From the NCBI GenBank assembly GCA_950295325.1, contig OX485803.1, positions 10,912,001 through 10,976,000 of the forward strand: 64,000 bases of DNA. The letters are read 5' to 3'. The stretch is from Polytrichum commune (Eukaryota; Streptophyta; Polytrichopsida; Polytrichales; Polytrichaceae). The position numbers were made by a program, and so were the translations under genes. This document shows, piece by piece, positions 1 to 12,129 of this stretch. How positions within the stretch are numbered: the first letter of the stretch is position 1; every line of letters starts with the position of its first letter. Below the pieces are notes generated by a model. The model was not told the DNA's origin. It saw only the letters and a program-made list of their open reading frames with translations, and made no database searches.

Positions 1-3000
1 ACTCGTGATACTTTTCAGTATCTCCGTCATCTTCATGGTCTTGTTGTTCCTCCTTCTCGAACGAGTGGGAGATTAGATGATAACGTTCTCACAGAAGAAC
101 AACCAAGTTAGTGTACAAGATGACATGATGCAGGATGAAATGAGAACTAAAAGCTTTCTAAGTTGAAGCAACACAGCATGAGAGATTAGTGTACAAGATG
201 ACATGATGCAGGATGAAATGAGAACTAAAAGTTTTCTAAGTTGAAGCAACACAGCATGAGAGAAATTCTTGGTATAAGGTGATATGACGAGGATGAAGAA
301 GCCTAATACTGAGCCGTAGCAAAGAAGATGGTGAAGAGAAACAGATGGATGCTAATCGTGCTATGAGTTAACAAGGAGGATGAAGACGACAGATAATAAG
401 TGTGCATGTGAGCAACGGTGCACAAGAGAGTGTCAGCAAGACAGGATAAGAAGATAGTAAAGGAAGAACAGTTCACTTGTAGGATAAGGAAAGAGAGTGC
501 TCCGACGAAATGACGATGCTCAAAGAGAAACGGTTATATACTAAACAGCTACACACAAGAGAAATGAAGAGCATGGAATGGAAACGGCTGAGTTGATCTC
601 CAAGGCAGATCTCAGGAAATCACGCCATCACAGAAAGATGAAATGACACACAGGGACAGCAACAAAGACGTGGCACCACTCATCGTCATCATTTAGGTCT
701 AGGGTTAGGGTTTAGACTAGATAGATACTCATCATTGACAGGAATGGAGAAGATTGAGAAGACATTATCTAGTAAGGCTAGTAGTTCATAGGCAGTGAGA
801 CCACTTATACTTGAGCAGGGAAAGATTACTTGAAAAAAAAAACCATTTGATCAAACTAGATACCTATAGGGTTTAGAAAACCTAGAAGCTGAGATTTAAC
901 CTAGGGTTAGGGTTACATCCTCTCTGTAACTAGATGAACGAGTGGGAGTAATGGATGTATACGTTCATCCAGTTACATCCAGACAACAGACTCTGTTACG
1001 AAAGGAGAAGAACTTTCCAGAGACGAAACTTCTAGATGGATGTCTGATAGAAATGCTTTATATACAGATATAGAATTACAGTAGATTATCTTAGTGAATG
1101 TAATGTATCAGACAAGTGAGAACGTCTAGATATGGCAGTACATGAGCAGGCTAGATCCACCAGGCGTAGGAACATTTGTCATGTTCTGTAAGGTGTTTTG
1201 AATACAGGAAATAAAATTTTCATTGCATTGCAGAGTTGGTCACACAGATACTTGTGTAAATAGTCTATACATGCATCACATAGGATCAAAATGCATTGCT
1301 AATTGTTTACATGTGTAACTCATCCTTTATGGAAGTGGGGGACATGTAAAGGGCATGAAAGTATGAGAGCTCAAGATGATGCACATGACCTTCAAGAAAG
1401 ATGATGCTACATACCTAACATTCACCTCAATTGACAATTCGCCAAATCAACCCCTCACCTGCTCGAATCAGGAATTTACAAGATGCTCGAGATCAGGCAT
1501 CGACAATACATCAATTCCAATATATCAAGGTCATAGTCTCTGAAGCACTGGTAAAGAGAACTACAAGTCACACAATAGTATTCTCATCATTGCCAATGAT
1601 ATTTAGACCTGCACCTCTTGAATAGTGTGTTTGAAAAGCTTGCAATTCAGTGAGAGTGAAGGGGACGTTGATAGCATTTGAGGACCTGGAGGAATTGAAG
1701 AATTTCACTTGTTTCGTATGGAGCAATGCCAGTGGGATTTTGTCAGGTACAGATGTGCATACACCTCTCGGGCATTTTCCAGCATCACTCAAAGTTCTTG
1801 TGTCGAAGCACGATTGCGAACTTAGACCACCATCATCCAGGGCCAAGTGCACAGTGAGACTGTTGTTGAGCGATGATCAAGTTGCTCAAGAGAGTAGCTA
1901 GGATGAAGCGCAAGCGTGTTGGAGTGCAGCTTGAAGCTTTTAATGTGTTGGAAGAGGTAATTGTATGTCAGTGAATCTGGTTGATAAGGGCTAGTTGGCG
2001 TGTCAGTGAGGGGCACGCACAAAGCCTCCAGCCTTCTTGTTAATTCTTCATATTCAGACATTCTTCATATTTTCTTCCTTTTCCCTCTCACAAATCATCA
2101 TCCAATGCTTTGCAGATTTAAGGTCCAGCTTGCCATTATTTTTCATATGGCTACATCTTATACCAGGCACGGAATTCTGCACGGGTCAACAAGCCCTTCA
2201 AGGTATTAAAATCATTTTGCATGAGTATTTCATTATTTCTTAAGTATGTCGTATTTGAAACATGTGATGTTTGGAGTTTTATGTGGTTGTTTCCCTAGAG
2301 AGTGCACCTTTCATAACATGTCTAAGTCTACATGTGTGCACAAAAGGGGTGTTTATTTTAACTTTGTTGTACTACGTATACATATGCTACACAAATTATG
2401 ATTTGTAATTACGTACGTGTATGAAGGACCTCTTGAAGATATACAACATTTGTCCTTGTATGGTCATGTCACTAAAATTATTTAATATTGGATGAAATTA
2501 GGATGATATTTTCTTATTTCCTTATCTCATCCATGCATGTATGGAAGACTCAAGCAATATCAGGGTTTTGGAAGGGATTGTTGAGTTGAGAACAAGGCCA
2601 CTTTTTGCTTAGGGTTGCAAGAGGAAATAGTTGCATTCCTTTGTGAAGGCTAATCAAAGGGGATGCGGATGGTTGATGCAAGTGGTTGATGCAGGTGGTG
2701 ATTGCAGGCATCTAGTGACTTAAAAGCTAGGTTTTGTTGCAAAGGTCAACAAAACAGCTCGTTGTAATTGCAAGGTGCTTAAAATTCCTCCTTTTCTCAT
2801 GCGATATCACATTGCGTCATATTACACTATTTATGGTATTTAGTGTCACATGCACTATTTGGGAAGGGCCTAAGCTAGATGTTTACAAGTCTCAAAGTGG
2901 CATGCCCACTAATTGCCATTTTGATTCCATTTGTCAACATAAGTAACTTCTTCAAGTGAAAAAATATCCACATTATGACATTTAGGGTTAGTTTACATCA

Positions 3001-3476
3001 TGGACCATGAAGTCAGACCATGGTAAGGTATCAATTGAAAGCAATTGAGAATGCAAATCCAAAGAATATAACTCACTTCCCCAGCCCTTCCTAAGTCCAC
3101 AAGATAGAGGAAGAAAACATCACAAACCAACATGCATGTGTTTCTTGTAGGTATATACTTATAAGCGAGCTTTGAATGCTCACTTTGGTCAAATGGCTAA
3201 GAGTTTAACTTAGGAGGCAATCATAATGTCTTAAAAAAAAGTACGAGAAATTGTACAAGTCATTACACTGTTAGTTTGTGAAAAATAAGCAAGATTTGCA
3301 AGAAATATCATCATTTTTTTATAGACCACTGATAATACTTAGTATGTGTTGATAAATAGTGTGCACCCACAAACATCATGGCCATGGCTAGGCAATGATC
3401 CACCTCTTTTGTTGAGTTGGGCCCCACGAACATCACTTAAGCAAAAAGTAGTCATTTATATTAGAGCTCATAACTT
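1..3476. other. Region with no recognisable gene
   Basis: I find no convincing coding region here; the longest open frames are under 100 codons and have no recognisable motif. A GAACGAGTGGGAG motif occurs at about 59 and 936, each followed about 12 bases later by ACGTTC. After the second copy there is a TATA-like stretch near 1060 and AATAAA near 1211. This could be an LTR remnant with its polypurine tract, but no coding region or terminal duplication confirms it. Short TTAGGG-like runs near 700 and 900 are only two units long. Confidence 0.4.
108..263. repeat. 78-bp tandem duplication
   Basis: Two adjacent copies (108-185 and 186-263) start TTAGTGTACAAGATGACATG and end CAGCATGAGAGA. The only difference I see is one base (AGCTTTC against AGTTTTC), so the duplication looks recent. 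No function is evident. Confidence 0.9.
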
Positions 3477-4689
3477 TTAAAACAATTTAACTCTTGATTT
3501 AGCATCATTGGCCCAAAGTAGGTGAGGAATGAGGGTGAATTCTCCAACATAATCAATTCTCCATTTCTTAAAAGGAACTAGAGGTAAGGACACATGAAGT
3601 GGCATCTCTATGCGGAGGTCGTTCCTCGCATATCTTTGACATGCATCACACCTCTTGACATAGTCATTTGCATCTTTAAACAAATCAGGCTAAAAATAAC
3701 TTGCTCTGAGTATCTTTCGTCCTGTGAGCTGTCCTGAGAAGTGTCCACCACACGCACTGTCGTGAAATGTGGCCAAGATGGAGGGCACTTCTACCTCCGA
3801 TACGCAACGCCTCAATAGACCATCAGCCTCTCTCCTGAATAATCTATACCCTATTACCACATAGTGCCTGCTATTGAGTCTGACCTTCCTCCTATCTTCC
3901 TTCGTCCAGTCTCCCGTTAGATGTTGAGTTGTTAGAAATTCGACGATGCCTGAGTACCAATCCGCTTTAGCAGTTACCAGAAAAAGATTGTCATCCCTCA
4001 AGCTATCGTCAACTGGACTGGATCCAACCTCATCAGACAACCTTGACAAGTGGTCCGCTTGCAAGTGCATACGCCCGGGCTTATATTCCACGGTATAGTC
4101 GAATTCTTCCAATAGTAAAACCCACCTAACCAGCCTTTCCACTCAACTCCGCCTTGTTGACCAAATATTTAATCGCCATGTGATCGACGAAGAAAACCAT
4201 TGGGATACACATGAGGTAATGACGGAACTTCTTAACAGAGAAGACCATGGCCAAGCACTCTCTTTCAGTGGTTGAATAATTCCTCTCCACGGGAATTAAT
4301 TATCGGCTTGCATAAGTCACTGGTTGATCATTTCCTTTGTCTCCCGTTGACTGACACAATGCACTACCTACGGCCACCGCACTAGCATCACAAAACACAT
4401 GAAATGGCTTTCCCCAATCTGGTGGCCTCAACACCGGGGAGGTGCTAAGCTTCGACCTCAGCTCCTCGAATGCATGTTGGCATGCATCTGTCCACTCAAA
4501 CTTACAATCCTTCTTAAGCAGTTGCGTGATAGGTATTGCAATCTTCGCATAATCCGGGATCAACTCTCTATACCACCCTACATGTCCCAACAATTTGGCT
4601 ATGCCCTTGGCATTGGTTGGCGTAGCCAATTTGTCATGTAAATAGCGATCGTGTGTCACTGCAACTCGAGTACCAACCAGCACTAACAA
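3477..4689 (-). pseudogene. Ty3/gypsy pol fragment: end of RT, RNase H, start of integrase
   Basis: Read on the minus strand, three frame-disrupted pieces follow pol order. First (4689-4300) is the RT-RNase H connection, with GHVGWYRELIPDYAKIA, a FEWTDACQHAFEELRSKL stretch and the RNase H start FHVFCDASAVAVGSALCQ. Next (about 4299-4143) come TTEREC-LAMVFSVKKFRHYL and the DH of the RNase H active site. Then (4142-3690) come the RNase H tail EYKPGRMHLQADHLSRL and the integrase H2C2 zinc-finger region. The last piece (3683-3477) has CDACQRYA and the first catalytic Asp in WRIDYVGEF. The rest of the integrase and the RT palm are missing. The YASR/TTERE type differs from the chromoviruses elsewhere in the window, so this is a separate, older gypsy lineage. 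Confidence 0.85.
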
Positions 4690-5441
4690 ATAACACTAAA
4701 ACATAGCAAAGTCACACATAAACAACACACCTCGACATGCCCCCCCTCAGCTGACTATGGAGTCCCGCCAAGCAGCTAGGACCAATGCCAATCTAAAGGG
4801 CATGGATAATGAAAGATTGCTCCGCAACTAACTAGTGTGGTAATCGTTATTCCAAGGAACTGTAGACTGGGTGCAAGGTGAGCCCCATCCTTAATCGCCT
4901 CTGATGTTTGGCCATCAGATCCCAAAGAATTAAATCCACCGCCTCATGTTGATTGCGTCTCTAAGTCATAATTCCTCATTTTCCATTTGGGCAGGCACAA
5001 GATGATGAAAACCACACAGGATCATTGAGTACGATTGGTGGAAGCACCAAGTACCGAAGATCCTCGACAACGAGGACAACTCCACTGTCCAGATGGTAGA
5101 GAAATTAAGGGTGGCCTCAAGCATGCCATGTGCCAACCGCGTTGACACTGATCACACAAGAGCATAGTAGCCGCTCTTTTCTTCTCTCCACACACAAAAC
5201 ATGGAAGACCCTCTGGCACGACGGCCAGTTCAGGATGAACTGTACCCTCAATAGGTAGATGACATGGGGCACAGTTTTTGGAATGCTCGTGACATTGCCT
5301 GCCATCCTTGCCTTCCAACAACAACAAACCACTCGGCAACACCTCCTTCACTCGAAGGATAGTGCGCCCCGCCCTGACATCCAATGTCGTAAGCGCCTCA
5401 CGTTGGAGATAGACATAATCCCCCTGCCGGAATCTCCGCAA
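4690..5441 (-). mobile_element. 3' end of a gypsy element: integrase C-terminus with PHD finger, PPT and LTR start
   Basis: The minus-strand frame 5441-5022 (139 codons) begins with FRQGDYVYLQREAL, typical of the SH3-like integrase C-terminus. About residues 80-125 form a C4HC3 PHD finger: CFVCG, LLCDQC, GWHMACL, WSCPRC. Downstream on the minus strand is a purine run (AGCTGAGGGGGG, 4740-4751), then TGTCGAGGTG, which looks like a polypurine tract followed by a 3' LTR start at about 4737. The LTR is cut off after roughly 50 bases, where the RT fragment of another element begins. Because the integrase end lies upstream of an RT piece on the same strand, the two cannot belong to one intact element. 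A PHD finger at this position could guide insertion to particular histone marks; that is inference by analogy with chromodomains. Confidence 0.7.
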
Positions 5442-5922
5442 CTGAGGTCGGTAAACACCACTGCAGACGAAGCTATTTTGCGAGCGGTGAGCGGTGAGCG
5501 GTAACTTCCGCGATATTTTGATTAAAATATTATTTTAAGGAGTAAGTTTAGGGTATATATGGACTAAATGTATTTTAAGTAATTTTTTTTTCTAAACTTA
5601 GTGAACAGTGGGACCTATGATCGTGGACAATTAAGGGCTATGATATAGGAAAAAATGTTATTGTATCAGTGAAAAATATGGTTTAGGGGGTTAAATTGAA
5701 CATTTGGAACTAATATCAGTAATAAATATGGGTTTGTCTCAAGTCAAACACGTACTGTTTCAGTACAAGGAGAATTAGTGGTACTCCAAAAAGGTCACGC
5801 AACTTTGGAAAAGAGAAATACATGTGGTGCGTCAAATGTCTTGTAGTGGCCCTTTTAGTATCACTACATCATGATTATAAAAAATCTTGCATACATATGT
5901 TTCTTTAAAGAAACTGAAAACT
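5442..5922. other. AT-rich spacer, nothing recognised
   Basis: About 480 bases between the gypsy relics and the end of the MULE-derived pseudogene. It is AT-rich with frequent stops in all frames. A short direct repeat of GAGCGGT lies near 5480-5500. Confidence 0.5.
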
Positions 5923-8900
5923 CTAAGAGTCAAGGTACTTCAGTAAACCAGCCTCCAAAACTCGCTTCACTTCGTTGAAGCTAAAACTAGCTGCATGAAT
6001 GAACGTGTCTGAATCTGAGTCCAAACCACACACTACAGTAAACAAATAGTACAAATGCTTACAATTGGCCCATTGACCCCTTTTTCCAATTGCTTTAGTC
6101 GCCATCTCCTTGAAGTTAGGACAAGTGCATTGTCGCAACCCTTGCTAGCCCCCCTTGACAATCTTGCCAATTTTCATTTCTACCAAAGGTTACGAGCGCT
6201 AACCATTCGCATTCCGCCATGCTAATGGATAGCTCCTCTTACCCCGGACCAATAGTTCATAGGAGGGAACCAACCCTCCTACTTTGCTTTCGGGACTCAC
6301 CCCTTAATCGCTAACCAACCCCTTTAATCGGTAACCAATCCTTAGATGTGGACTTCCATCCATGGAAGTCCAATCTTATGTTGATCATCGCGTTGCCGGA
6401 GCAACACTACAACAACCCGAACCATACTAGGCAACTATGGCCTCACATTAGGCCAATGCCAATGGAGGCCGTGCCGTTCGGCCTCGGGTGGGTGAGGCCA
6501 CACCACCTCACCCATATAAGCCTCTAGGACTCTACGCGGGGCCCCTACCCCACCGTCAACCAACCTCTTGTCTCCCTACCAAGAGTTGGGGCCAAGTGGA
6601 CAATTTCCTTTAGCTGCTGGGCCTAGAACCCCCCAGCAGCTTCAGACCATCATAACTTTCTTGTATGATGTCTGATCATAACAACCAACCACTCCATCCT
6701 CATCTACGCTTCACGTAGATGCCGATGGACTCCTCACTTGCTCCATTCGAGCAAGTCTTGGGGAAGTTATGCCTGTTTGAACCTTGGCAGTCCCGGGAAT
6801 CCCTCCCAGGCACTGCTGTACCAGGGCGCTGTCCCGGGACAGCGCCCCACTCAAATGGCCATAACTCCTAGCTCACACCTCCGATTGAGGTGTTCTTGAG
6901 CATTCTAGAATCACCACGCCATGAGCTACGCATAGCTCATGGCCTTACCCTTGTGCCTCCTAGTCTTCGTGGGTGGGAGGCGTTCCCAACGCCCGGGGCC
7001 CTCACCCACACTAGGATCACTTGGGCCCTCTCACCAACGGCGCCACAAGTCCCGGGTGTCACTCCGGGGTCCCCCTTGTGCCCATGGTGTTTCGGGCACT
7101 CCTCATGGAGAGGTGCGCGACATGCATGCTGGCAGCTGCGAAATCGTCAAGTAGTATTGCTGAACCTTTGGGGGCGTGCCGGAATCCAACGAGATGATGC
7201 ATCCTAAGACAGGGGCTGGAAGCATGCACAGTTTGTGCACTTTGGCTTTCAGTGATAGGGCTGAGGCACAATTATTGGAGTGTTTTGTTGACGGGGCCTT
7301 TTTGTTGCGCCTAATCAACTTCCCTGAACGGCGGGTGGGAAACTCATCCGGATATGCAGGAGTCGTGTAGCTCGCTAAGTCCAAAGGTAATGGGTGGTCC
7401 TGAAAAATTATGGAAGGTGTCATCTCCTTCCGCTGGGGCAGTCTAAATCCTGCGTTTTCTAAAGAGAGGATCTCTTTGCAGGTTAAGTTGGTCCCCAACT
7501 TAACCGGCCATACCTCCGGAACGTTCGGGACTGAGACCACCCATCTCCTTTTTGTACCCTTAACGCATCTCTCAATGTCGTCATTACAGAAAAAAAAAGT
7601 CTTGAGGGTCCAATCTCTTCTTCCGAAAGTTATCCATGAGGCCTGAGTAGGTAGGTGCAGCTGTGCTCTTCCCGTCTTGTACAATCCGAGCGACGCACTT
7701 CTTCTTGGTGATTGCTTGTAGAGCAAAGCAAGCCTTCGCAGATGTCTTAGGCAGCCGTGCGATGTGCCACTGGGCAGGGTTGCATAATGTCTCCTCAATC
7801 GCGGTGACGTGGTGTCGATCCACATGCTGCGGAGCTACGTGTGTTGGAAATTGCGGTTGGTCTTCATCTGCAGTTGTGGGAGAATGTGGAGTTGTCACAG
7901 GAGGTGGAGAATCGTTCAGTCGGGCAGATCTGGTTTGGACGCGTGGTCGGGATATACTGATCTTGTCTGGCCTGTGAGATTCACGTTCGTCACCGAAAGC
8001 AGTATCCGGTTTACGCTTCAGAGAAACAAATACCTCTTCCCCTTCGAGGTGGGGAGTCCTGGTGCACCACTCGTCACCGCCAGGCATCTTCAAGATGGCC
8101 TCATGCAGCGGTTTCGAGATTCCTGTTTTTACGCAGACCTCTGAGCACGCCTCAGCTTCAATTCCTCCTTCGACGGTCCAGTTCCAGGGTTCTCTCCCTT
8201 CAGGAATTGGGAATATGCTGAGCACTGCATGAAAGCACGCACGAAGTCATCGATTGTTGCCACATAAAGGTCGCTACCCTGATCGCCAAATTGCTGCTTC
8301 CACTTGTTGTGGATAGATTCAGCAAGGTTACAGGATGGCATTTCCGCTAGTTCAGCTTCACTTAGATCCTGCAATGCCCATACAGTCCGAATTAGAATAA
8401 TGGCGGAATCAATGTAGTTGAAGCATAAAGTGGGAACTATACAGGAAATATAGAGGGAAGCATAGACTTACCAACTCCATAAATCCACCCCATTGGCGGT
8501 AACGGAAATGCCAGAAGGCCAGCCAGAGCTCTAGTCGAGGTAGACCTTGTTCAGTTGCTGCCCCGGATGACATCCACCATGCCCGAATTGCCAAATACTT
8601 TGTCTCGGCCTCCGCCATCGATTTTGCATTCTTGTATTGTTGGCATAGTATTCGATGCTGATGTTGCAGGTCTTGACGGATATTGGCCTTGGTATGTTTC
8701 TCCAAGGACTGCGTCCAATGGAAAAGACAAGTCCTCTTTCTATCCACCATCTTCTCAGATGCATCTCCACTTCCGTATATGATTCGAACAGCATTCCAGT
8801 TGGCTTGGGCACTGTCGGCCATGAAACCTTTAAAATTGACTTTGTCCACTCCATGTTGAGCCATGAGAGCGTTCAGGTTCTTCCATACGACTGACTGGGC

Positions 8901-10559
8901 TGCAACATCTTCAGACTGCATGTCGCATACTGCGATGGTCATGACACGGCAATATGTGGAATCGTACATATGGCAAGCCATTGTCGTCCACGACCTGACC
9001 CGTTTGACATGGTCAAACATTATCCAGGAGTTCTCCAAGTCACCACCGGGTTGCATTCGTTTGACCAGGTCGACTCCGCTGCCCGGTCCAACTTCGGACA
9101 TCTTAAAGACAAAGACCTTGTCCATGTCCGCTCCTTGCCCTGGAAACCTATTTTGCTGCACGAACCTCCAATTGCTAGCACCGCGTAACTTGGTAATATT
9201 GTCCATGACTCCAAAGCGACGCATAGTCCTGAACGTGGTGACTGCGTTACGAATGTTGGGCGAGGTGAGGTGCTTACACCGATCGAAAATAACTTGCTGC
9301 TCGTCCAACTCCAAGATCTTTTGTGGGTCACCTTCTTTAGCAAGGAGGAGTGGGCCCAGTACTTCCTTTGCAGTTTCAAGCACAATAGCGGAGCGAGTGG
9401 CTGATGGGGTGCGTTCGACTTGATCCCCAATCAAGGTGTTTGTCAAATCGATGAAGTCCCGATGATCACCTGACTTGACGGGATGGTCGTGAGATCCCAA
9501 GTGCACACAAGCCCTCGTCATGTGAGGTGTCACGGTAACATAGTAGATCTTGGCAGTGCAGACAGCAACACAGGTGGGAGGGACGTTACATGATTTGCAA
9601 ACAACAGTCGAACCAGTTGGAGGCTTGGACCCTACTTCAAACAATTTCTCAGATAATCCTTCCCACTCTGTTTCATTCACTTGGGAAGTCCTGTGGTCTC
9701 GTTGAAGATACTCACAAGTAGGATTGTCGCAACGGAGGTGGCCCAAACAAGAAGATGTACGAAACAAAAGCTTGAGATCATTCTGAATATTGGTTGTAAT
9801 TGTGCGAGACCAAGCATGGCCATCGTACCTTCTATCCATTCCACGAAGTAGCTTGGCCTTTGTATTATGGCCATGGTCACCTAAAGGTGGAAATTCGAAG
9901 ATAACGTCCCCATCGTAACGAGGGGGAAGGTAATCAACCTGTTGGAGTCTGATCGCATCAAAGTTAATTCAAGATAACACACTTTTGGACCGCTTACGAG
10001 CTCCAAGGCGCATTAATGAATGAATGATACTGACAACATGACTTGTCACAACATTGGCCTCACCAGGATTACGATACGAACTAACAGGAGGAGTTTCCTT
10101 GCGAACTACTTGTGGAGAGAGCGAAGCTGGGACTTTCCTCTCTGATTTTAGGAATTCAACATCGCCATCGGAATCATCACTCAACTCATATATTGTATTT
10201 AGACCGGGCTCAATTTTGACCCTAGCCAGCACCGGTCTCTCAATGCTAACAGTGGACGACTCCTTAGGTGTTAGAAGTTCAGTCGAACACTCTAACATAG
10301 ACTCTGAGACTCCATATACACGATATTTTCCAGGCTTCAGCAACCAGAACGTACCGACATCATTCTCTACCCTAGTTTGACGAATTGCATGTGAAACTAG
10401 ACCGGTATGATCGTCAAAAATTTCTTCTTCGACAAAGATAGTGACCTCACGATACTGAAACCTCAAACTCAAAGTTGCACAAGTGACTATAGCATGACCG
10501 TCTTCACCTAATGGAAAGAGGACCGGAACAGAATGAGGTTCAGCACGAAGCAGGGCCAT
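5923..10559 (-). pseudogene. MULE-type transposase gene with SWIM zinc finger, inactivated
   Basis: Exon 1 runs from ATG 10559 to a GTAAGT donor at 8472 (696 codons, phase 0). Exon 2 starts at 8368 after a TTGCAG acceptor. Parts in order: an acidic N-terminal region; a cysteine-rich region (CDNPTCEYL, CKSCNVPPTC); a MULE transposase core with Asp in WIMFDHVKR, Asp in GFMADSAQANW, CLFHW, and a Glu in NLAESIHNKW; a basic linker; and at the C-terminus a SWIM zinc finger (CTCPNF with a later CKH). It is broken four times: an in-frame TGA at 9969-9971, a frame change near 8130-8150, a frame change at a 9-base T run (7590-7598), and a solo LTR inside the SWIM finger. No terminal inverted repeats were recognised, so it may be a decayed transposon or a domesticated gene that later died. 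Confidence 0.8.
6131..7122 (-). mobile_element. Solo chromovirus LTR with 5-bp target duplication
   Basis: A 992-bp sequence that is the reverse complement of the LTRs at 11127, 17414, 43554, 47435, 53456 and 56826. In its own orientation it starts TGTCGCGCACC and ends GGGTTGCGACA. It is flanked on both sides by TGCAT (6126-6130 and 7123-7127). With a target duplication and no internal region, this is the product of LTR-LTR recombination. It lies in the same orientation as the interrupted pseudogene. Removing the LTR and one TGCAT rejoins the flanking frame through QLPACTCPNFK, restoring the CxC of the SWIM finger. Confidence 0.95.
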
Positions 10560-11126
10560 AATAAAGCACTGAACTCTGAACAAAACAAGTACTGTGAACA
10601 TTGAAATGGCGAGAATATATAACAGGAAAGAGATTACTGTGCAAACTGGTAATTTATATACCAGCAAGCGGAATTTCAGAAGTTAATAGAGAGTCATGCA
10701 GAGTAAGCTGAAAGACGGCTGAAAAACCAATTTTGGATGCAAGTCCAAGATAGGCAAGAAACCGAATAGTAGAATCCTATAACAGGCATACATATCAAAT
10801 AGTACAATCCAATAACAGGCATACATTCTAAACATTGATGATTATATTATATATTGGCAAATAAGGTCATAAGAATGACGGCCGCCAAGAATAATGTGGA
10901 GAGCATGATAGTAGCTCGGCAATAATATTAGAATGCTACATTGTGATTAACGACGAAGACGCTTATGGGGCCCTTTGCCATTTTTGTCACCGTCATGTTT
11001 ATGACAATGGTCAATCCCTAAACTATGAACTGCAGTGCATCCTGCGCAACCGAGTCCCTGACCTTGGGGACGTGGGGCCTGCCTTAATAGAGATCTAGAG
11101 TAAGTGCCCGGTTTAATAACCCCTAC
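10560..11126. other. Flank between MULE pseudogene and chromovirus copy 1
   Basis: The first 390 bases are AT-rich and hold no gene; they include a repeated GAATAGTAGAATCCTATAACA-like phrase near 10765-10815. The minus strand of 10947-11126 has a short open frame ending in a Cys/His-rich, basic tail (GCAGCTAVHSLGIDHCHKH) that looks coding. It is cut at 11127 by the LTR, so it may be the end of a gene whose remainder was lost when the element or a later recombination replaced the flank. Confidence 0.4.
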
Positions 11127-12115
11127 TGTCGCGCACCTCTCCATGAGGAGTGCCCGAAACACCATGGGCACAAGGGGGACCCCGGAGTGACACCCGGGAC
11201 TTGTGGCGCCATTGGTGAGAGGGCCCAAGTGATCCTAGTGTGGGTGAGGGCCCCGGGCGTTGGGAACGCCTCCCACCCACTGAGACTAGGAAGCATGAGG
11301 GTAAGGCCATGAGCTATGCGTAGCTCATAGCGTGGTGATTCTAGAATGCTCAAGAACACCTCAATCGGAGGTGTGAGCTAGGAGTTATGGCCATTTGAGT
11401 GGGGCGCTGTCCCGGGACAGCGCCCTGGTACAGCAGTGCCTGGGAGTGACTCCCGGGACTGCCAAGGTTCAAAGAGGCATAACGTCCTCATAACTTGCCC
11501 AAATGGGGCAAATGAGGAGTCCATCAGCATCTACGTGAAACGTAGATGAAGATGGAGTGGTTGGTTGTTATGTTGGTTGTTATGATCAGACATCATACAA
11601 GGAAGTTATGATGGTCTGAAGCTGCTGGTGGGGGTTCTAGGCCCAGCAGCTAAAGGAAAATGTTCACTTGGCCCCAACTCTTGGTAGAGAGACAAGAGGT
11701 TGGTTGACGGTGGGGTAGGGGCCCCGCGTGAAGTCCTAGAGGCTTATATGGGTGAGGTGGTGTGGCCTCACCCACCCGAGGCCGAACGGCAAGGCCTCCA
11801 TGGGCTTTGGCCTATTGTGAGGCCATAGTTGCCTAGTATGGTTCGGGTTGTTGTAGTGTTGCTCCGGCAACGCGATGATCAACATAGGATTGGACTTCCA
11901 TGGATGGAAGTCCACATTGGGGAAATGGGTTACCGATTAAGGGGTGAGTCCCGAAAGCAAAGTAGGAGGGTTGGTTCCCTCCTATGAACTATTGGTCCGG
12001 GGTTAGAGGAGCTAACCATTAGCATGGCGGTATGCGAAGGGTTAGCCACTCGTAACCTTTGCTAGAATTGAAAATTGGCAAGATGGTCAAGGGGGGGCTA
12101 GCAAGGGTTGCGACA
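11127..12115 (+). repeat. 5' LTR of chromovirus copy 1
   Basis: This 989-bp LTR starts TGTCGCGC and ends GTTGCGACA. It holds a perfect 22-bp palindrome centred on CCCGGG near 11413, and a local duplication of TTGGTTGTTATG near 11561-11584 not present in the other copies. Its 5' half is the most diverged of the seven LTRs. Confidence 0.95.
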
Positions 12116-12117
12116 CT

Positions 12118-12129
12118 TGGTATCAAAGC
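12118..12129 (+). other. Primer-binding site, initiator Met tRNA type
   Basis: TGGTATCAAAGC lies two bases after the 5' LTR. It matches the usual plant initiator-tRNA primer site TGGTATCAGAGC with one change. The other two copies have TGGTATCAGAGC (44528) and TGGTATCAGAGG (48411). Confidence 0.9.

Noticed and set aside
700..920. TTAGGG-like runs suggesting an interstitial telomere
   Set aside because: At most two or three imperfect units occur at each place; such short matches are common in plant DNA.
8863..9423. A 186-codon plus-strand open frame opposite the MULE gene
   Set aside because: It is antisense to the well-supported transposase core and shows no motif of its own.
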